A DNA stretch of 64,000 nucleotides from Sphingomonas immobilis (lineage in GTDB: Bacteria; Pseudomonadota; Alphaproteobacteria; Sphingomonadales; Sphingomonadaceae): the NCBI RefSeq assembly GCF_030580995.1, contig NZ_JAUQSZ010000017.1, positions 30,744-94,743 on the forward strand. Reading direction: 5' to 3'. The position numbers were made by a program, and so were the translations under genes. This document shows positions 1 through 11,066 of this stretch, piece by piece (position 1 is the stretch's first letter; every line of letters starts with the position of its first letter). The notes under the pieces were generated by a model. It had not been told where the DNA came from and searched no databases. It was given only the letters and a program-made list of their open reading frames with translations.

Positions 1-500
1 TGCGGCGGCAGGTCGATCATCACCTCGCCCGCGCGCGCGCCGTGGGGCGGCGCGGATCGGCGCACAGCCGCGCCGACGTGTGGCCGAGCCTCGAATCGGT
101 CGAGCGCGCGGTGTCGCGGCTCTATCGCCACGTCCGCTTCGACGCCGACGGGCCGAAGGATCTGCAGGTTCATGTCGAGCGGCAGGATCTCGACGAGATG
201 CTCGGCAACCTGATCGAGAATGCCGCCAAATACGGTGGCGGCAGCGTGTTCGTGACGGTGCGGGCGCTGGCCGGCTTCGTCGAATTCCTGATCGAGGACG
301 ACGGCGCGGGCATCCCCGAGGAGCAGCGCGTGCGCATCTTCGATCGCGGCGTGCGGCTCGACACCGGCAAGCCCGGCACCGGGCTCGGCATGGCGATCGT
401 GCGCGACGTGGCGGAGATCTACGAGGGCACGGTCAGCCTCGAGGAGAGCGAGGATCTCGGCGGGTTGCTCGTGCGGCTGCGGTTGCCCGCCGCCAACTGA
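1..500 (+). CDS. Sensor histidine kinase, C-terminal part (5' truncated by window edge)
   Basis: The open frame runs in from the window start (codons begin at base 3), so only about the last 166 residues are visible. They hold a complete HATPase_c ATP-binding domain: N box NLIENAAKY near base 207, G1 box DDGAGIP near 297, and G2 box GTGLGMAIV near 375. Just before it is QVDHHLARARAV, which resembles the dimerisation-helix tail of PhoQ/EnvZ-type kinases. The phospho-acceptor histidine and sensor domains lie outside the window. It should be the membrane sensor of a two-component system, with its response-regulator gene probably just upstream. The signal sensed cannot be told from this fragment. 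Confidence 0.9.
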   Translation, partial: RRQVDHHLARARAVGRRGSAHSRADVWPSLESVERAVSRLYRHVRFDADGPKDLQVHVERQDLDEMLGNLIENAAKYGGGSVFVTVRALAGFVEFLIEDDGAGIPEEQRVRIFDRGVRLDTGKPGTGLGMAIVRDVAEIYEGTVSLEESEDLGGLLVRLRLPAAN

Positions 501-516
501 TCCCGGCTCCTTGTTT

Positions 517-593
517 CCGTTCGCACTGAGCCTGTCGAAGTGCTGTTCTTTCTTCGTGCCAAGACAGGGCTTCGACAAGCTCAGCCCGAACGG
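517..593. repeat. Paired REP-like palindromes (family A)
   Basis: Two 29-nt units lie in inverted orientation (517-545 and 565-593), 24 of 29 bases identical when one is reversed. Each unit is itself a small hairpin: GCACT pairs with AGTGC in the left unit and GGGCT with AGCCC in the right. The bases that differ between units are therefore paired substitutions. The same element recurs at 20461-20543. It lies between the kinase and the convergent monooxygenase gene, where it may also end transcription. Confidence 0.8.
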
Positions 594-605
594 ATTTGTG
601 CGGCG

Positions 606-1604
606 TTACGCCGCGACCTTCAGATCCTGCATCACGGCCGCCGCGATCTCCAGGCTGCGCTTGCGGGCGTCGTGATCGAACATCATGCTCGTCAGCATCA
701 GCTCGTCGACGCCGGTGCGCTCGATGAAATCCCCGACGCCGCGCGCGACGGTGGCAGGCGCGCCGATCGCCGAGCATTGCAGCACGTGCGAGAGCAAAGC
801 GTTGCCCTGTACGCCCAAAGTCTCGCGATAGCCGCGCACCGGCGGCGGCAGGCGGCCCGGCGTGCCGGTGCGCAGCGCGACGAACGCCTGCTGCTGCGAG
901 CTGGCGAGATATTCCGCCTCCTCGTCCGTATCGGCGGTGATGACGTTGAAGCCCGCCATCAGATACGGCTTGTCGAGCACCGCCGAGGGTTTGAAGTCGC
1001 GTCGGTAGATATGGATCGCATCCATCAGCGAATCCGGGGCAAAATGCGAGGCGAAGGCATAGGGCAGACCCAGCATCGCCGCGAGCTGCGCGCCGAAGGT
1101 GCTGGAGCCGAGGATCCACAGATCGACCTTCGCGCCCGCGCCCGGCGTGGCGGAAATGCCGGTCTGGCCGTCATCGGCGAAATAGCTCTGCAGCTCGAGC
1201 ACGTCGCGCGGGAAGGCGTTGGGATCGCTCTGCAGCGTGCGGCGCATCGCCTGCGCAACGCGCTGGTCCGATCCCGGCGCGCGGCCGAGGCCGAGGTCGA
1301 TGCGGCCCGGAAACAGCGCGTCGAGCGTGCCGAACTGCTCCGCGATCAGCAAAGGCGCGTGATTGGGCAGCATGATGCCGCCCGCCCCGACGCGGATCGT
1401 CTCCGTCGCGGCGGCGACATGGCCGAGCACGACCGCGGTAGCGGCGCTGGCGATGCCAGGCATGCCGTGATGCTCCGCCGTCCAGTAGCGCGTGAAGCCG
1501 AGGCGTTCGGCATGTTTCGCCAGATCGGCGGCATTGGCGAGCGACTGCGCGACGCTGCCGCCCTGCACGACGGGGACGAGATCGAGGAGGGAATATGGGG
1601 TCAT
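606..1604 (-). CDS. LLM-class flavin-dependent oxidoreductase
   Basis: A 332-residue bacterial-luciferase-like TIM-barrel protein that would use reduced flavin to oxidise an unidentified organic substrate in the cytoplasm. Typical sequences include YSLLDLVPVVQGG at the N-terminus, TRYWTAEHHGMPGIAS, IRVGAGGIMLPNHAPL and the segment LFPGRIDLGLGRAPG, a pattern seen in the MsnO8-like subgroup. The start at 1604 (MTPYSLLD) is chosen because the 37 residues of open frame upstream are Arg-rich and lack family similarity. It stands alone, convergent with the kinase across a REP pair. The substrate is unknown. Confidence 0.9.
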   Translation of the reverse strand: MTPYSLLDLVPVVQGGSVAQSLANAADLAKHAERLGFTRYWTAEHHGMPGIASAATAVVLGHVAAATETIRVGAGGIMLPNHAPLLIAEQFGTLDALFPGRIDLGLGRAPGSDQRVAQAMRRTLQSDPNAFPRDVLELQSYFADDGQTGISATPGAGAKVDLWILGSSTFGAQLAAMLGLPYAFASHFAPDSLMDAIHIYRRDFKPSAVLDKPYLMAGFNVITADTDEEAEYLASSQQQAFVALRTGTPGRLPPPVRGYRETLGVQGNALLSHVLQCSAIGAPATVARGVGDFIERTGVDELMLTSMMFDHDARKRSLEIAAAVMQDLKVAA

Positions 1605-1665
1605 GCGAGCGAATGTGGGGCGGCGATGGGCGCAACGCCAGCCCCGATCTCGCACCGGAAGCGCC

Positions 1666-1971
1666 TCAGCTGCGGTTGATCGCCTGCTGCGCGAGTGCCG
1701 CCTCGACGGCGGCAAGGCCCTCGATGCTTTCGATCGCGCGGTCGAGCGGCCGTCCGAGGCCGGCCTGATCCGTGTTGAGGAAGGTCATCGCGGCACCGGC
1801 CGGCAGGGATCGCAGCGCCGCGGAGACGACGCGCCCCTGCCGTGCGGCCTGATCGGCGGAGAGCCGGGGCTGGTCCTTGCGATGGCCGAACTGCCGCCGC
1901 GCGGGCGATTTCTTCTCGTACAGCGACGGCTCTTCGGCGGTGTCCGCAGTGGCGGCGGGATCGGCCGGCAT
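1666..1971 (-). CDS. Small hypothetical protein, 101 aa
   Basis: An unrecognised soluble protein. The N-terminal third is acidic then basic (PADPAATADTAEEPSLYEKK); the C-terminal half looks helical (LGRPLDRAIESIEGLAAVEAALAQQ). The ATG at 1971 overlaps the stop of the preceding small gene by one base (TGATG), which strongly suggests translational coupling and supports both genes being real. No signal peptide or membrane segment is visible. Confidence 0.6.
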   Translation of the reverse strand: MPADPAATADTAEEPSLYEKKSPARRQFGHRKDQPRLSADQAARQGRVVSAALRSLPAGAAMTFLNTDQAGLGRPLDRAIESIEGLAAVEAALAQQAINRS

Positions 1972-2096
1972 CAGTTGCTCTTGTTCTGCGTGAGCTTGAC
2001 CGCGTTCTTGTCGACGGTCAGCGGCGTGGTGGCCTTGGCCTCCACCTTCTTGGGTTTGCGCACTTCCTTGTTTCCGCGCTTCTGGGCCTTCGCCAT
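1971..2096 (-). CDS. Very small lysine-rich protein, 41 aa
   Basis: It begins MAKAQKRGNKEVRKPKK and ends LTQNKSN. The strongly basic, Lys/Arg-rich sequence suggests nucleic-acid or ribosome association, but no function is known to me. From memory, near-identical N-termini occur in small hypothetical proteins of sphingomonads. The start at 2096 follows a purine-rich stretch, and the stop overlaps the next gene's ATG. It is short enough to be missed by most gene finders. Confidence 0.7.
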   Translation of the reverse strand: MAKAQKRGNKEVRKPKKVEAKATTPLTVDKNAVKLTQNKSN

Positions 2097-2150
2097 GAGA
2101 CGTTCCTTCGTGATGGTGGAAAATCGGCGAGCACCGGGCCCGCCGCCGGA

Positions 2151-2369
2151 TCAGGCGCGGCGGCTCATGAAGGCGGTGCGCGCGACGGTGCCGGTGATGA
2201 TGCTGGTGCGGAACGCCTTGGCGATCACCGCGGTGTCGTCCGCATTGTTCAGGACGACGCGGGTGCCGCCGGCGGGCAGCGCCTCGATCGCGCTGATCGC
2301 GACCTTGTGGCGCGTACACATGGCGGCGACTTCGGCTTGCGTGACGGTGAGATTGATGGCGCGAGACAT
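2151..2369 (-). CDS. Small hypothetical protein, 72 aa
   Basis: A soluble protein beginning MSRAINLTVTQAEVAAMCTR and containing ALPAGGTRVVLNNADDTAVI. Alternating strand and helix-like segments suggest a compact fold. It is first of three small genes on this strand, 54 nt before the lysine-rich gene, and probably shares their transcript. No known domain is recognised. The 129 nt upstream, up to the protease stop, would hold the promoter. Confidence 0.65.
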   Translation of the reverse strand: MSRAINLTVTQAEVAAMCTRHKVAISAIEALPAGGTRVVLNNADDTAVIAKAFRTSIITGTVARTAFMSRRA

Positions 2370-2498
2370 GCAGACCCCTCTTTTCGAGCGGGAGCATATC
2401 GTCTCTCAGTCACGCCATGCCCGGAGCTTTGGCGCGATGGACCCTATATGGTGACGCCGTAACGATCCGCAACGCGCGCCGCCGGATATATTCCGTCG

Positions 2499-5060
<2,562 letters not shown>

Positions 5061-5230
5061 GACATTCTCCCCCGAGGCCGCGCTTTGCTGACTGATACAG
5101 AGCCGGATTTTTGTTAACGAATCGTAAAAAGTCTATTCCGCAAGCACCCCGGGTTGACGCCGCCTCCCTTGCGCGCCGCCGCCTGTTTCACGTTGCCGAT
5201 CCCCGGCGCACGCCGTACAGGCCGCCCTCG

Positions 5231-5890
5231 ATGCTTGCGCGCCTTGGCCATATCCGCAACTGGATTTTCGATCTAGACAACACGCTCTATCCGGCGAGCG
5301 CGGACCTGTTCAGCCAGATCGACGCGAAGATGACGGGCTATATCGCCGATCGCTTCGATCTCGAATGGGCGGACGCGCGGCGCATCCAGAAGGGCTATTT
5401 CCTCGATCACGGCACGACGCTTGCGGGGCTGATGCGCGAGCATGACGTCGATCCGCACCATTTCCTCGATTACGTCCATGATATCGAGATGGACGTGCTG
5501 GAGGAGAACGCCCCGCTCGCCGCCGCGATCGCCAAGCTGCCGGGGCGCAAGATCGTCTTCACCAACGGCGACGGCCCCTATGCGACGCGCGTGCTGGCGC
5601 GGCTCGGCCTCGGCGAGACCTTCGAGGCGGTACACGACATTCACGCGATGGACCTGAAGCCCAAGCCGCAGGCCTCCGCCTATGCGGGGCTGTGCGCCGC
5701 CTTCGGGCTCGATCCGGCCGAAAGCCTGTTCGCCGACGACATGGCGCGCAACCTCGCGCCCGCCGCCGCCATCGGCATGACGACGGTGTGGGTCGACAAC
5801 GGTTCCGAACAGGCGGCCGACGCCGACCGCAGCTTCATCCATTTCACCACGCACGACATCACGCACTGGCTTCACGAGGTTCTGGAATGA
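5231..5890 (+). CDS. HAD-superfamily hydrolase, pyrimidine 5'-nucleotidase type
   Basis: A 219-residue cytosolic phosphatase. Motif I is FDLDNTLYP with Asp14 and Asp16; motif II is VFTNGD; motif III is the Lys in LKPKPQASAY; motif IV is LFADDMARNL. DLDNTLYP with a helical cap is typical of the SDT1/YjjG-like pyrimidine 5'-nucleotidase group, which dephosphorylates UMP/CMP or related compounds. The start at 5231 is chosen because similarity begins there; the frame is open to 5111. Its stop overlaps the dapD start (ATGA), so the two are translationally coupled. Confidence 0.88.
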   Translation: MLARLGHIRNWIFDLDNTLYPASADLFSQIDAKMTGYIADRFDLEWADARRIQKGYFLDHGTTLAGLMREHDVDPHHFLDYVHDIEMDVLEENAPLAAAIAKLPGRKIVFTNGDGPYATRVLARLGLGETFEAVHDIHAMDLKPKPQASAYAGLCAAFGLDPAESLFADDMARNLAPAAAIGMTTVWVDNGSEQAADADRSFIHFTTHDITHWLHEVLE

Positions 5891-6711
5891 GCGACGACCT
5901 GCAGACGACGATCGAAGCCGCCTGGGAGGCGCGCGACACGCTCGGCTTCGCCACGACCGGCGCGGTGCGCGATGCGGTCGACACGGCGATCGGCCTGCTC
6001 GATGCCGGCAAGGCGCGCGTCGCAGAGCCGACGGCGGACGGCTGGACGGTGAACCAGTGGCTCAAGAAGGCGGTGCTGCTGTCGTTCCGGCTCAACGACA
6101 ATTTCGTGGTCGAGGGTGGCTCGGGCGGATCGCCGGCGTTCGACAAGGTGCCCTCCAAGTTCGCGGGCTGGGGCGAGGCGGAGTTCCGCGCGGGCGGTTT
6201 CCGCGTTGTGTCGGGCGCGGTCGCACGGCGCGGGAGCTTCATCGGCAAGGGCGCGGTGCTGCTGCCGAGCTTCGTCAACATCGGCGCCTATGTCGGCGAG
6301 GGCACGATGGTCGATACCTGGGCGACGGTGGGGTCGTGCGCGCAGATCGGCAGGAACGTACACCTGTCGGGCGGCGCGGGCATCGGCGGCGTGCTGGAGC
6401 CGTTGCAGGCCGATCCGGTCATCATCGAGGACGGCGCGTTCATCGGCGCGCGCAGCGAAGTGGCCGAGGGCGTGCGCGTCGGCGAGGGTGCGGTGCTGTC
6501 GATGGGCGTCTACCTCGGCGCATCGACCAAGATCGTCGACCGCGCGACCGGCGAAATCTTCCAGGGCAAGGTGCCGCCCTATTCGGTGGTGGTGCCCGGC
6601 ACGCTGGGCGGCGGGGACGGCAAGCCCGCGCTCTACTGCGCCGTCATCGTCAAGCGCGTGGACGCGCAGACGCGCAGCAAGACCAGCATCAACGAGCTGC
6701 TGCGCGACTGA
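5887..6711 (+). CDS. dapD: 2,3,4,5-tetrahydropyridine-2,6-dicarboxylate N-succinyltransferase
   Basis: DapD (274 aa) transfers succinyl from succinyl-CoA to tetrahydrodipicolinate in the lysine/meso-diaminopimelate pathway that feeds peptidoglycan. The N-terminus is helical (TTIEAAWEARDTL). A left-handed beta-helix of hexapeptide repeats follows (GSFIGKGAVLLPSFVNIGAY, VDTWATVGSCAQIGRNVHLS), then SVVVPGTLGG near the C-terminus. Length matches the family. It overlaps the genes on both sides (ATGA upstream, TGATG downstream), forming a tight three-gene operon. Confidence 0.97.
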   Translation: MSDDLQTTIEAAWEARDTLGFATTGAVRDAVDTAIGLLDAGKARVAEPTADGWTVNQWLKKAVLLSFRLNDNFVVEGGSGGSPAFDKVPSKFAGWGEAEFRAGGFRVVSGAVARRGSFIGKGAVLLPSFVNIGAYVGEGTMVDTWATVGSCAQIGRNVHLSGGAGIGGVLEPLQADPVIIEDGAFIGARSEVAEGVRVGEGAVLSMGVYLGASTKIVDRATGEIFQGKVPPYSVVVPGTLGGGDGKPALYCAVIVKRVDAQTRSKTSINELLRD

Positions 6712-7466
6712 TGCGGCGGCTCGCGCTCCTCGGGCTCCTGCTGCTGACCGGGCAGGCCCCTGCCCCGCTGCCGCTGGAACCCGCGAAGGTGATCGCGCAC
6801 TTCCCGCACGATCCCGGCGCGTACACCGAGGGGCTGTTCTACCGCGACGGCGATCTCTACGAGAGCACCGGGCTCGAGGGGCGATCGAGCATTCGCCGCG
6901 TCGATATCAAGACCGGCACAGTCCACCAGAAGGCGACGATCTCGCCGGCCTATTTCGGCGAGGGCATCGTCGACTGGGGCGACCAGATCATCAGCCTGAC
7001 GTGGCAGAACGGCGTCGGCTTCCGCTGGTCGGTGAAGAGCTTCAAGCGGCTCGGTAGCTTCCGCTATCCGGGTGAAGGCTGGGCGCTGACCAAGGACGCG
7101 CACGACATCATCATGTCGGACGGGACGCCGGTGCTGCGCTTCCTCGATCCCAGGACGCTGAAGGTGCGCAAGCGCGTAACCGTCACGGTCGACGGCAATC
7201 CGCTCGAGCGGATCAACGAGCTCGAATATGTCGACGGCGAGGTGCTGGCCAACATCTGGCAGACGCAGCTGATCGCGCGGATCGACCCGGCGAGCGGGCA
7301 TGTCGTCGGCTGGATCGACGTCAGCGCGCTGACCCGTCAGGCCGGCGTGAGCGGAGCGGACAGCGTGCCCAACGGCATCGCCTGGGACGCGAAGGGCCGC
7401 CGCCTGTTCGTGACGGGCAAGAACTGGCCGCTGATGTTCCAGATCGCGCCACCGAAGGGCAAGTAG
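6711..7466 (+). CDS. Glutaminyl-peptide cyclotransferase (glutaminyl cyclase)
   Basis: A 251-residue protein with an N-terminal signal sequence (RRLALLGLLLLTGQAPA), so probably periplasmic. The body matches the Glu_cyclase_2 beta-propeller family: HDPGAYTEGLFYRDGDLYESTG, then NELEYVDGEVLANIWQT and PNGIAWDAKGRRLFVTGKNW. Family members convert N-terminal Gln of peptides to pyroglutamate. Its start shares one base with the dapD stop (TGATG), so it is translated with dapD although no pathway link is obvious. Confidence 0.9.
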   Translation: MRRLALLGLLLLTGQAPAPLPLEPAKVIAHFPHDPGAYTEGLFYRDGDLYESTGLEGRSSIRRVDIKTGTVHQKATISPAYFGEGIVDWGDQIISLTWQNGVGFRWSVKSFKRLGSFRYPGEGWALTKDAHDIIMSDGTPVLRFLDPRTLKVRKRVTVTVDGNPLERINELEYVDGEVLANIWQTQLIARIDPASGHVVGWIDVSALTRQAGVSGADSVPNGIAWDAKGRRLFVTGKNWPLMFQIAPPKGK

Positions 7467-7550
7467 AGGCGTAAACGCGCCCGAATCGCATCGACAACGT
7501 CACAATGCCTGCCTATCCGACTCGATAGGCCAAAGGGGAAAAACCGAACC

Positions 7551-8522
7551 ATGCCCAACGCGACCGTCAGCAACGTCCTCGACCGTGTCCTCGTCCTCGA
7601 AATGGTGCGCGTCACCGAAGCGGCGGCGATCGCCTGCTCGACCCTGATCGGCCACGGCGACGAGAAGGCGGCGGATGCGGCGGCGGTCGATGCGATGCGG
7701 ACCGCGCTCAACGAGCTCTACATGGACGGCACCGTCGTGATCGGCGAGGGCGAGCGCGACGAGGCACCGATGCTGTTCATCGGCGAGAAGGTCGGTTCGG
7801 CGATCGGCAAGGGGCCGAAGATCGACATCGCGCTCGATCCGCTCGAAGGCACGACGATCTGCGCGACCGGCGGTCCGAACAGCCTCGCCGTGCTCGCCGT
7901 CGCCGCCGAGGGCGACCTGCTCAACGCGCCCGACGTCTATATGGAAAAGATCGCGGTCGGCCCGGGCTACCCCGCCGGCATCATCGACCTCGACAAGTCG
8001 CCGACCGAGAACGTCAAGGCGGTCGCCGCGGCGAAGGGCGTCGATCCCAAGCTGATCGTCGCCTGCGTGCTCAACCGCCCGCGCCACGAGAAGCTGATCG
8101 CGGAGCTGCGCGCGCTCGGCTGCGGCGTGATGCTGATCGGCGACGGCGACGTGGCCGGCGTGATCGCGACGACCAACCCCGACACGACGGTCGATATCTA
8201 CATGGGCTCGGGCGGCGCACCGGAAGGCGTGCTGGCGGCGGCGGCGCTGCGCTGCGTCGGTGGTCAGTTCAAGGGCCGCCTGCTGTTCCGCAACGACGAC
8301 GAGCGCGCGCGTGCCGCCAAGTGGGGCGTCACCGATCTCGACAAGCAGTACGACCTGACCGAACTGGCCAAGGGCGACTGCATCTTCGCCGCGACCGGCG
8401 TGACCGACGGATCGCTGCTGGAAGGCGTGAAGCGCAAGAAGGGCATGATGACCACCGAGAGCGTGGTGATGCGCGCGTCGTCGGGCACGGTGCGCTGGGT
8501 GAAGGGCGAGCATCGAATCTGA
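7551..8522 (+). CDS. glpX: Class II fructose-1,6-bisphosphatase
   Basis: GlpX (323 aa) hydrolyses fructose-1,6-bisphosphate to fructose-6-phosphate in gluconeogenesis, with divalent metal and Li-sensitive chemistry. The metal-site motifs are present: VIGEGERDEAPMLFIGE (about residues 63-79) and DIALDPLEGTT (about 91-101). GSGGAPEGVLAAAALRC and the C-terminal SVVMRASSGTVRW are also typical. Full length. It is preceded by 84 nt that carry the ribosome binding site AAAGGGGAAAAA, and followed by a palindromic repeat pair. Confidence 0.96.
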   Translation: MPNATVSNVLDRVLVLEMVRVTEAAAIACSTLIGHGDEKAADAAAVDAMRTALNELYMDGTVVIGEGERDEAPMLFIGEKVGSAIGKGPKIDIALDPLEGTTICATGGPNSLAVLAVAAEGDLLNAPDVYMEKIAVGPGYPAGIIDLDKSPTENVKAVAAAKGVDPKLIVACVLNRPRHEKLIAELRALGCGVMLIGDGDVAGVIATTNPDTTVDIYMGSGGAPEGVLAAAALRCVGGQFKGRLLFRNDDERARAAKWGVTDLDKQYDLTELAKGDCIFAATGVTDGSLLEGVKRKKGMMTTESVVMRASSGTVRWVKGEHRI

Positions 8523-8525
8523 TCC

Positions 8526-8610
8526 GTCGCCCCGGCGCAGGCCGGGGCCGTTGCGTTTGACGCGGACCTGTTGCCCAAAATCCAGCGGCCCCGGCCTTCG
8601 CCGGGGCGAC
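8526..8610. repeat. Paired palindromic element (family B)
   Basis: Two copies of a GTCGCCCCGGCGNAGGCCGG-type unit lie inverted at 8526-8553 and 8583-8610, 26 of 28 bases matching. Each unit is a GC-rich hairpin (CCCCGGC/GCCGGGG). The pair fills the gap between convergent glpX and a GNAT gene and probably serves as a two-way transcription stop as well as being a dispersed repeat. Confidence 0.82.
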
Positions 8611-8618
8611 GGTTGTGG

Positions 8619-9116
8619 CTAGAGGCTCCGCTGCATGTAGAGCGTGTCGAGCAGCCGGCCGAATTTCTCGCCGATATTGCTGAGCCGCCCGGCCTCGCGG
8701 AAGCCCAATTTCGCGTGGAGCGCCACCGATGCCGGTTCCGGCCCGCCGATGACCGCGACGATCTCGCGGAAGCCCGCCTCGCGCGCGGCGACGACCAGCG
8801 CCGTCAGCAAAATGGTGCCGATCCCCGACCTGCGCAGACCGGCGGCGATGTAGATACTGTCCTCGCACGAGCGCGCGTAAGCGGCGCGGTCGCGGAATTG
8901 CGTGGCATAGGCGTAGCCGGCCACCGCCCCTTCCCGCTCCGCGGCCAGGAACGGCCATCCCTGCGCGGTGACCTCGGCGATCTTGTCGGCCCAGACATCG
9001 ACTCCGCGAGGCGCGGTGTCGAAGGTCGCCGTGCCGTGCAGGACGTGATGCGCGTAGATAATGGCGATCGCCTCCGCATCGGCGGGTGTGGCGGGGCGGC
9101 AGGTGATCGCGCTCAT
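8619..9116 (-). CDS. GNAT N-acetyltransferase, phosphinothricin-acetyltransferase-like
   Basis: A 165-residue single GNAT domain. It begins ITCRPATPADAEAIAIIYAHHVLHGTATFD, the opening of the Pat/MddA (phosphinothricin or methionine sulfoximine acetyltransferase) group. The acetyl-CoA loop is AAGLRRSGIGTILL, and NIGEKFGRLLDTLYMQ is the usual C-terminal signature. It would acetylate a small amino-acid-like amine using acetyl-CoA. Substrate is inferred from family only. It is convergent with glpX. Confidence 0.88.
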   Translation of the reverse strand: MSAITCRPATPADAEAIAIIYAHHVLHGTATFDTAPRGVDVWADKIAEVTAQGWPFLAAEREGAVAGYAYATQFRDRAAYARSCEDSIYIAAGLRRSGIGTILLTALVVAAREAGFREIVAVIGGPEPASVALHAKLGFREAGRLSNIGEKFGRLLDTLYMQRSL

Positions 9117-9185
9117 CGGTGCATCTCACCGCCTTTGCGCGTGCGGATCAAGCCGCTACGCTTGCGCCTGCACTGGGAGACTTCG

Positions 9186-11066
9186 ATGCGCCTCAGAATC
9201 CTCGCAACGCTGCTGGCTGCCCCGCTGCTTCTCTCTGGTGCCGCGCCCACGTTCGCCGCGCAGGACGTGCCGGCGATGCGCGTCGCCGACGCCTCGCCCT
9301 TCACCTTCGAAAAGGTGATGATCCCGATGCGCGACGGCGCGCGCATGGAAACGGTGGTGATACGCCCTAAGGACGCGAAGGGCGCGCTGCCGATCCTGTT
9401 CCAGCGGACGCCTTACGGCATACCGCAGTCGGCACCCAAGGCGACCTCCCCAGAGATGCAGGCGCTCGTCAGGGACGGCTATATCTTCGTCTACCAGTCG
9501 ATGCGCGGGCGCTTCGGATCGGACGGTGTGTTCACGCTGTCCACCGCCGTGCATCCGAACGACCGCGCCGTTGATTCCGGGGCGGTGGACGAGGCCACCG
9601 ACGCCTATGATTCGATCGACTGGCTGGTGAAGCACCTGCCCGGCACGAACGGCCGCGTCGGCATGTGGGGCATATCCTATGCCGGTCTTGCCGCCGGCAT
9701 CTCGCTCGCGCATCCGCACCCTGCGCTGAAGGCGGTGAGCCCGCAGGCGGCCTGGGTCGATTACTGGCAGAACGACGACCTCCATCGGAACGGCGCGCTG
9801 CGGCTGAGCTACACCGCCGACTGGGTCTCCTCGCTGCAGGTCGACAAGACGCAGAACGAGCGGTTCGATTACGGCACCGTCGATACTTACGACTGGTTCC
9901 TCGCGCTCGGGCCGGTCGAGACCCTCGACACACGCTACTTCAAGGGATCGGTGCCGATGCTGCGCGCGCTGCTTGATCACCCAAATCACGACGCCTTCTA
10001 CACCGATCAGAACTGGCACAAGACGCTCGGCAGGACGACGGTGCCGACGCTCAACGTCGCGGGCTTCTGGGATCAGGAGGATCCGTGGGGATCGTGGCAG
10101 ATCTACGCCAGGCAGAAGGAGAACGACCCCGATCACCTCGCGCAGATGGTCGCGGGGCCGTGGGTGCATGGCGGCTGGGCGCGCGACAGCGACATGCTCG
10201 GGCATATCCCGCTCGGGCGCGATGCGGCGGCGGAGTTCCTCGACCAGATCCAGGCACCGTTTTTCCGCTACTGGCTGCACCAGAAGGGCCCGCGCCCCGC
10301 CTTCGAGGCGAAGATGCTGCAATCGGGATCGAACGTCTGGAAGACCTATGGGCAATGGCCGCCCAAGGGCACGACCGCGACCGACCTCTATCTCCACGAC
10401 GACGGATCGCTGAGCTTCAAGGCCCCCGCAGCCGGCGAGGCCTGCCGGGACTACGTGTCCGATCCCGCCAATCCGGTGCCGTTCCGCCCGCGCCCGATCT
10501 CGCCGACCTATCCGCGCCCCGAATGGCGCTGGTGGGAGGCGGAGGACCAGCGCTTCGTCGATCACCGGCCCGACGTGCTGAGCTATGTTTCAGCACCGCT
10601 GGCGGCCGACCTGACGGTGACGGGCAAGATCGCCGCGACGCTGATGGCGAGCACGAGCGGCACCGACAGCGATTTCGTCGTCAAGCTGATCGACGTGCTG
10701 CCGCAGAATTTCGAGCAATTCGACGCCGCCGCCCCGCTTGGCGCCTACACGCGCCAGCTCAACGGCTATCAATGGCCGATCGCGATGGAGGTACGGCGCG
10801 GCAGGTTCCTCGCCAGCGACACGAACCCGCAGCCGCTGGTGCCCGGCAAGGTGATCGCGTGGGATGTCGCTTTGCGCGACCACGACCATGTCTTTCAGAA
10901 GGGCCACCGCATCATGGTGCAGGTCCAGTCGAGCTGGTTCCCGGTGATCGACCGCAATCCGCAAACCTTCGTGGCGAACATCGCGCGCGCGAAGCCGGGC
11001 GATTTCGTCAAGGCGACGCAGAAGGTGTGCGCGGGGTCGCGGATCAGCCTTCCGATAATGAAGTGA
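9186..11066 (+). CDS. CocE/NonD-family (S15) hydrolase, exported
   Basis: A 626-residue alpha/beta hydrolase with an N-terminal signal peptide (LRILATLLAAPLLLSGAAPTFAA), hence periplasmic or secreted. The catalytic triad can be placed: Ser164 in GMWGISYAG, Asp296 in GFWDQEDPW and His328 in GPWVHGGWA. The C-terminal jelly-roll typical of X-Pro dipeptidyl-peptidase and cocaine-esterase relatives follows (DLTVTGKIAATLMAST, AWDVALRDHDHVFQKGHRIM). It probably hydrolyses an ester or acyl-peptide. The start is the ATG opening the signal peptide; the frame is open further upstream. Confidence 0.92.
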   Translation: MRLRILATLLAAPLLLSGAAPTFAAQDVPAMRVADASPFTFEKVMIPMRDGARMETVVIRPKDAKGALPILFQRTPYGIPQSAPKATSPEMQALVRDGYIFVYQSMRGRFGSDGVFTLSTAVHPNDRAVDSGAVDEATDAYDSIDWLVKHLPGTNGRVGMWGISYAGLAAGISLAHPHPALKAVSPQAAWVDYWQNDDLHRNGALRLSYTADWVSSLQVDKTQNERFDYGTVDTYDWFLALGPVETLDTRYFKGSVPMLRALLDHPNHDAFYTDQNWHKTLGRTTVPTLNVAGFWDQEDPWGSWQIYARQKENDPDHLAQMVAGPWVHGGWARDSDMLGHIPLGRDAAAEFLDQIQAPFFRYWLHQKGPRPAFEAKMLQSGSNVWKTYGQWPPKGTTATDLYLHDDGSLSFKAPAAGEACRDYVSDPANPVPFRPRPISPTYPRPEWRWWEAEDQRFVDHRPDVLSYVSAPLAADLTVTGKIAATLMASTSGTDSDFVVKLIDVLPQNFEQFDAAAPLGAYTRQLNGYQWPIAMEVRRGRFLASDTNPQPLVPGKVIAWDVALRDHDHVFQKGHRIMVQVQSSWFPVIDRNPQTFVANIARAKPGDFVKATQKVCAGSRISLPIMK

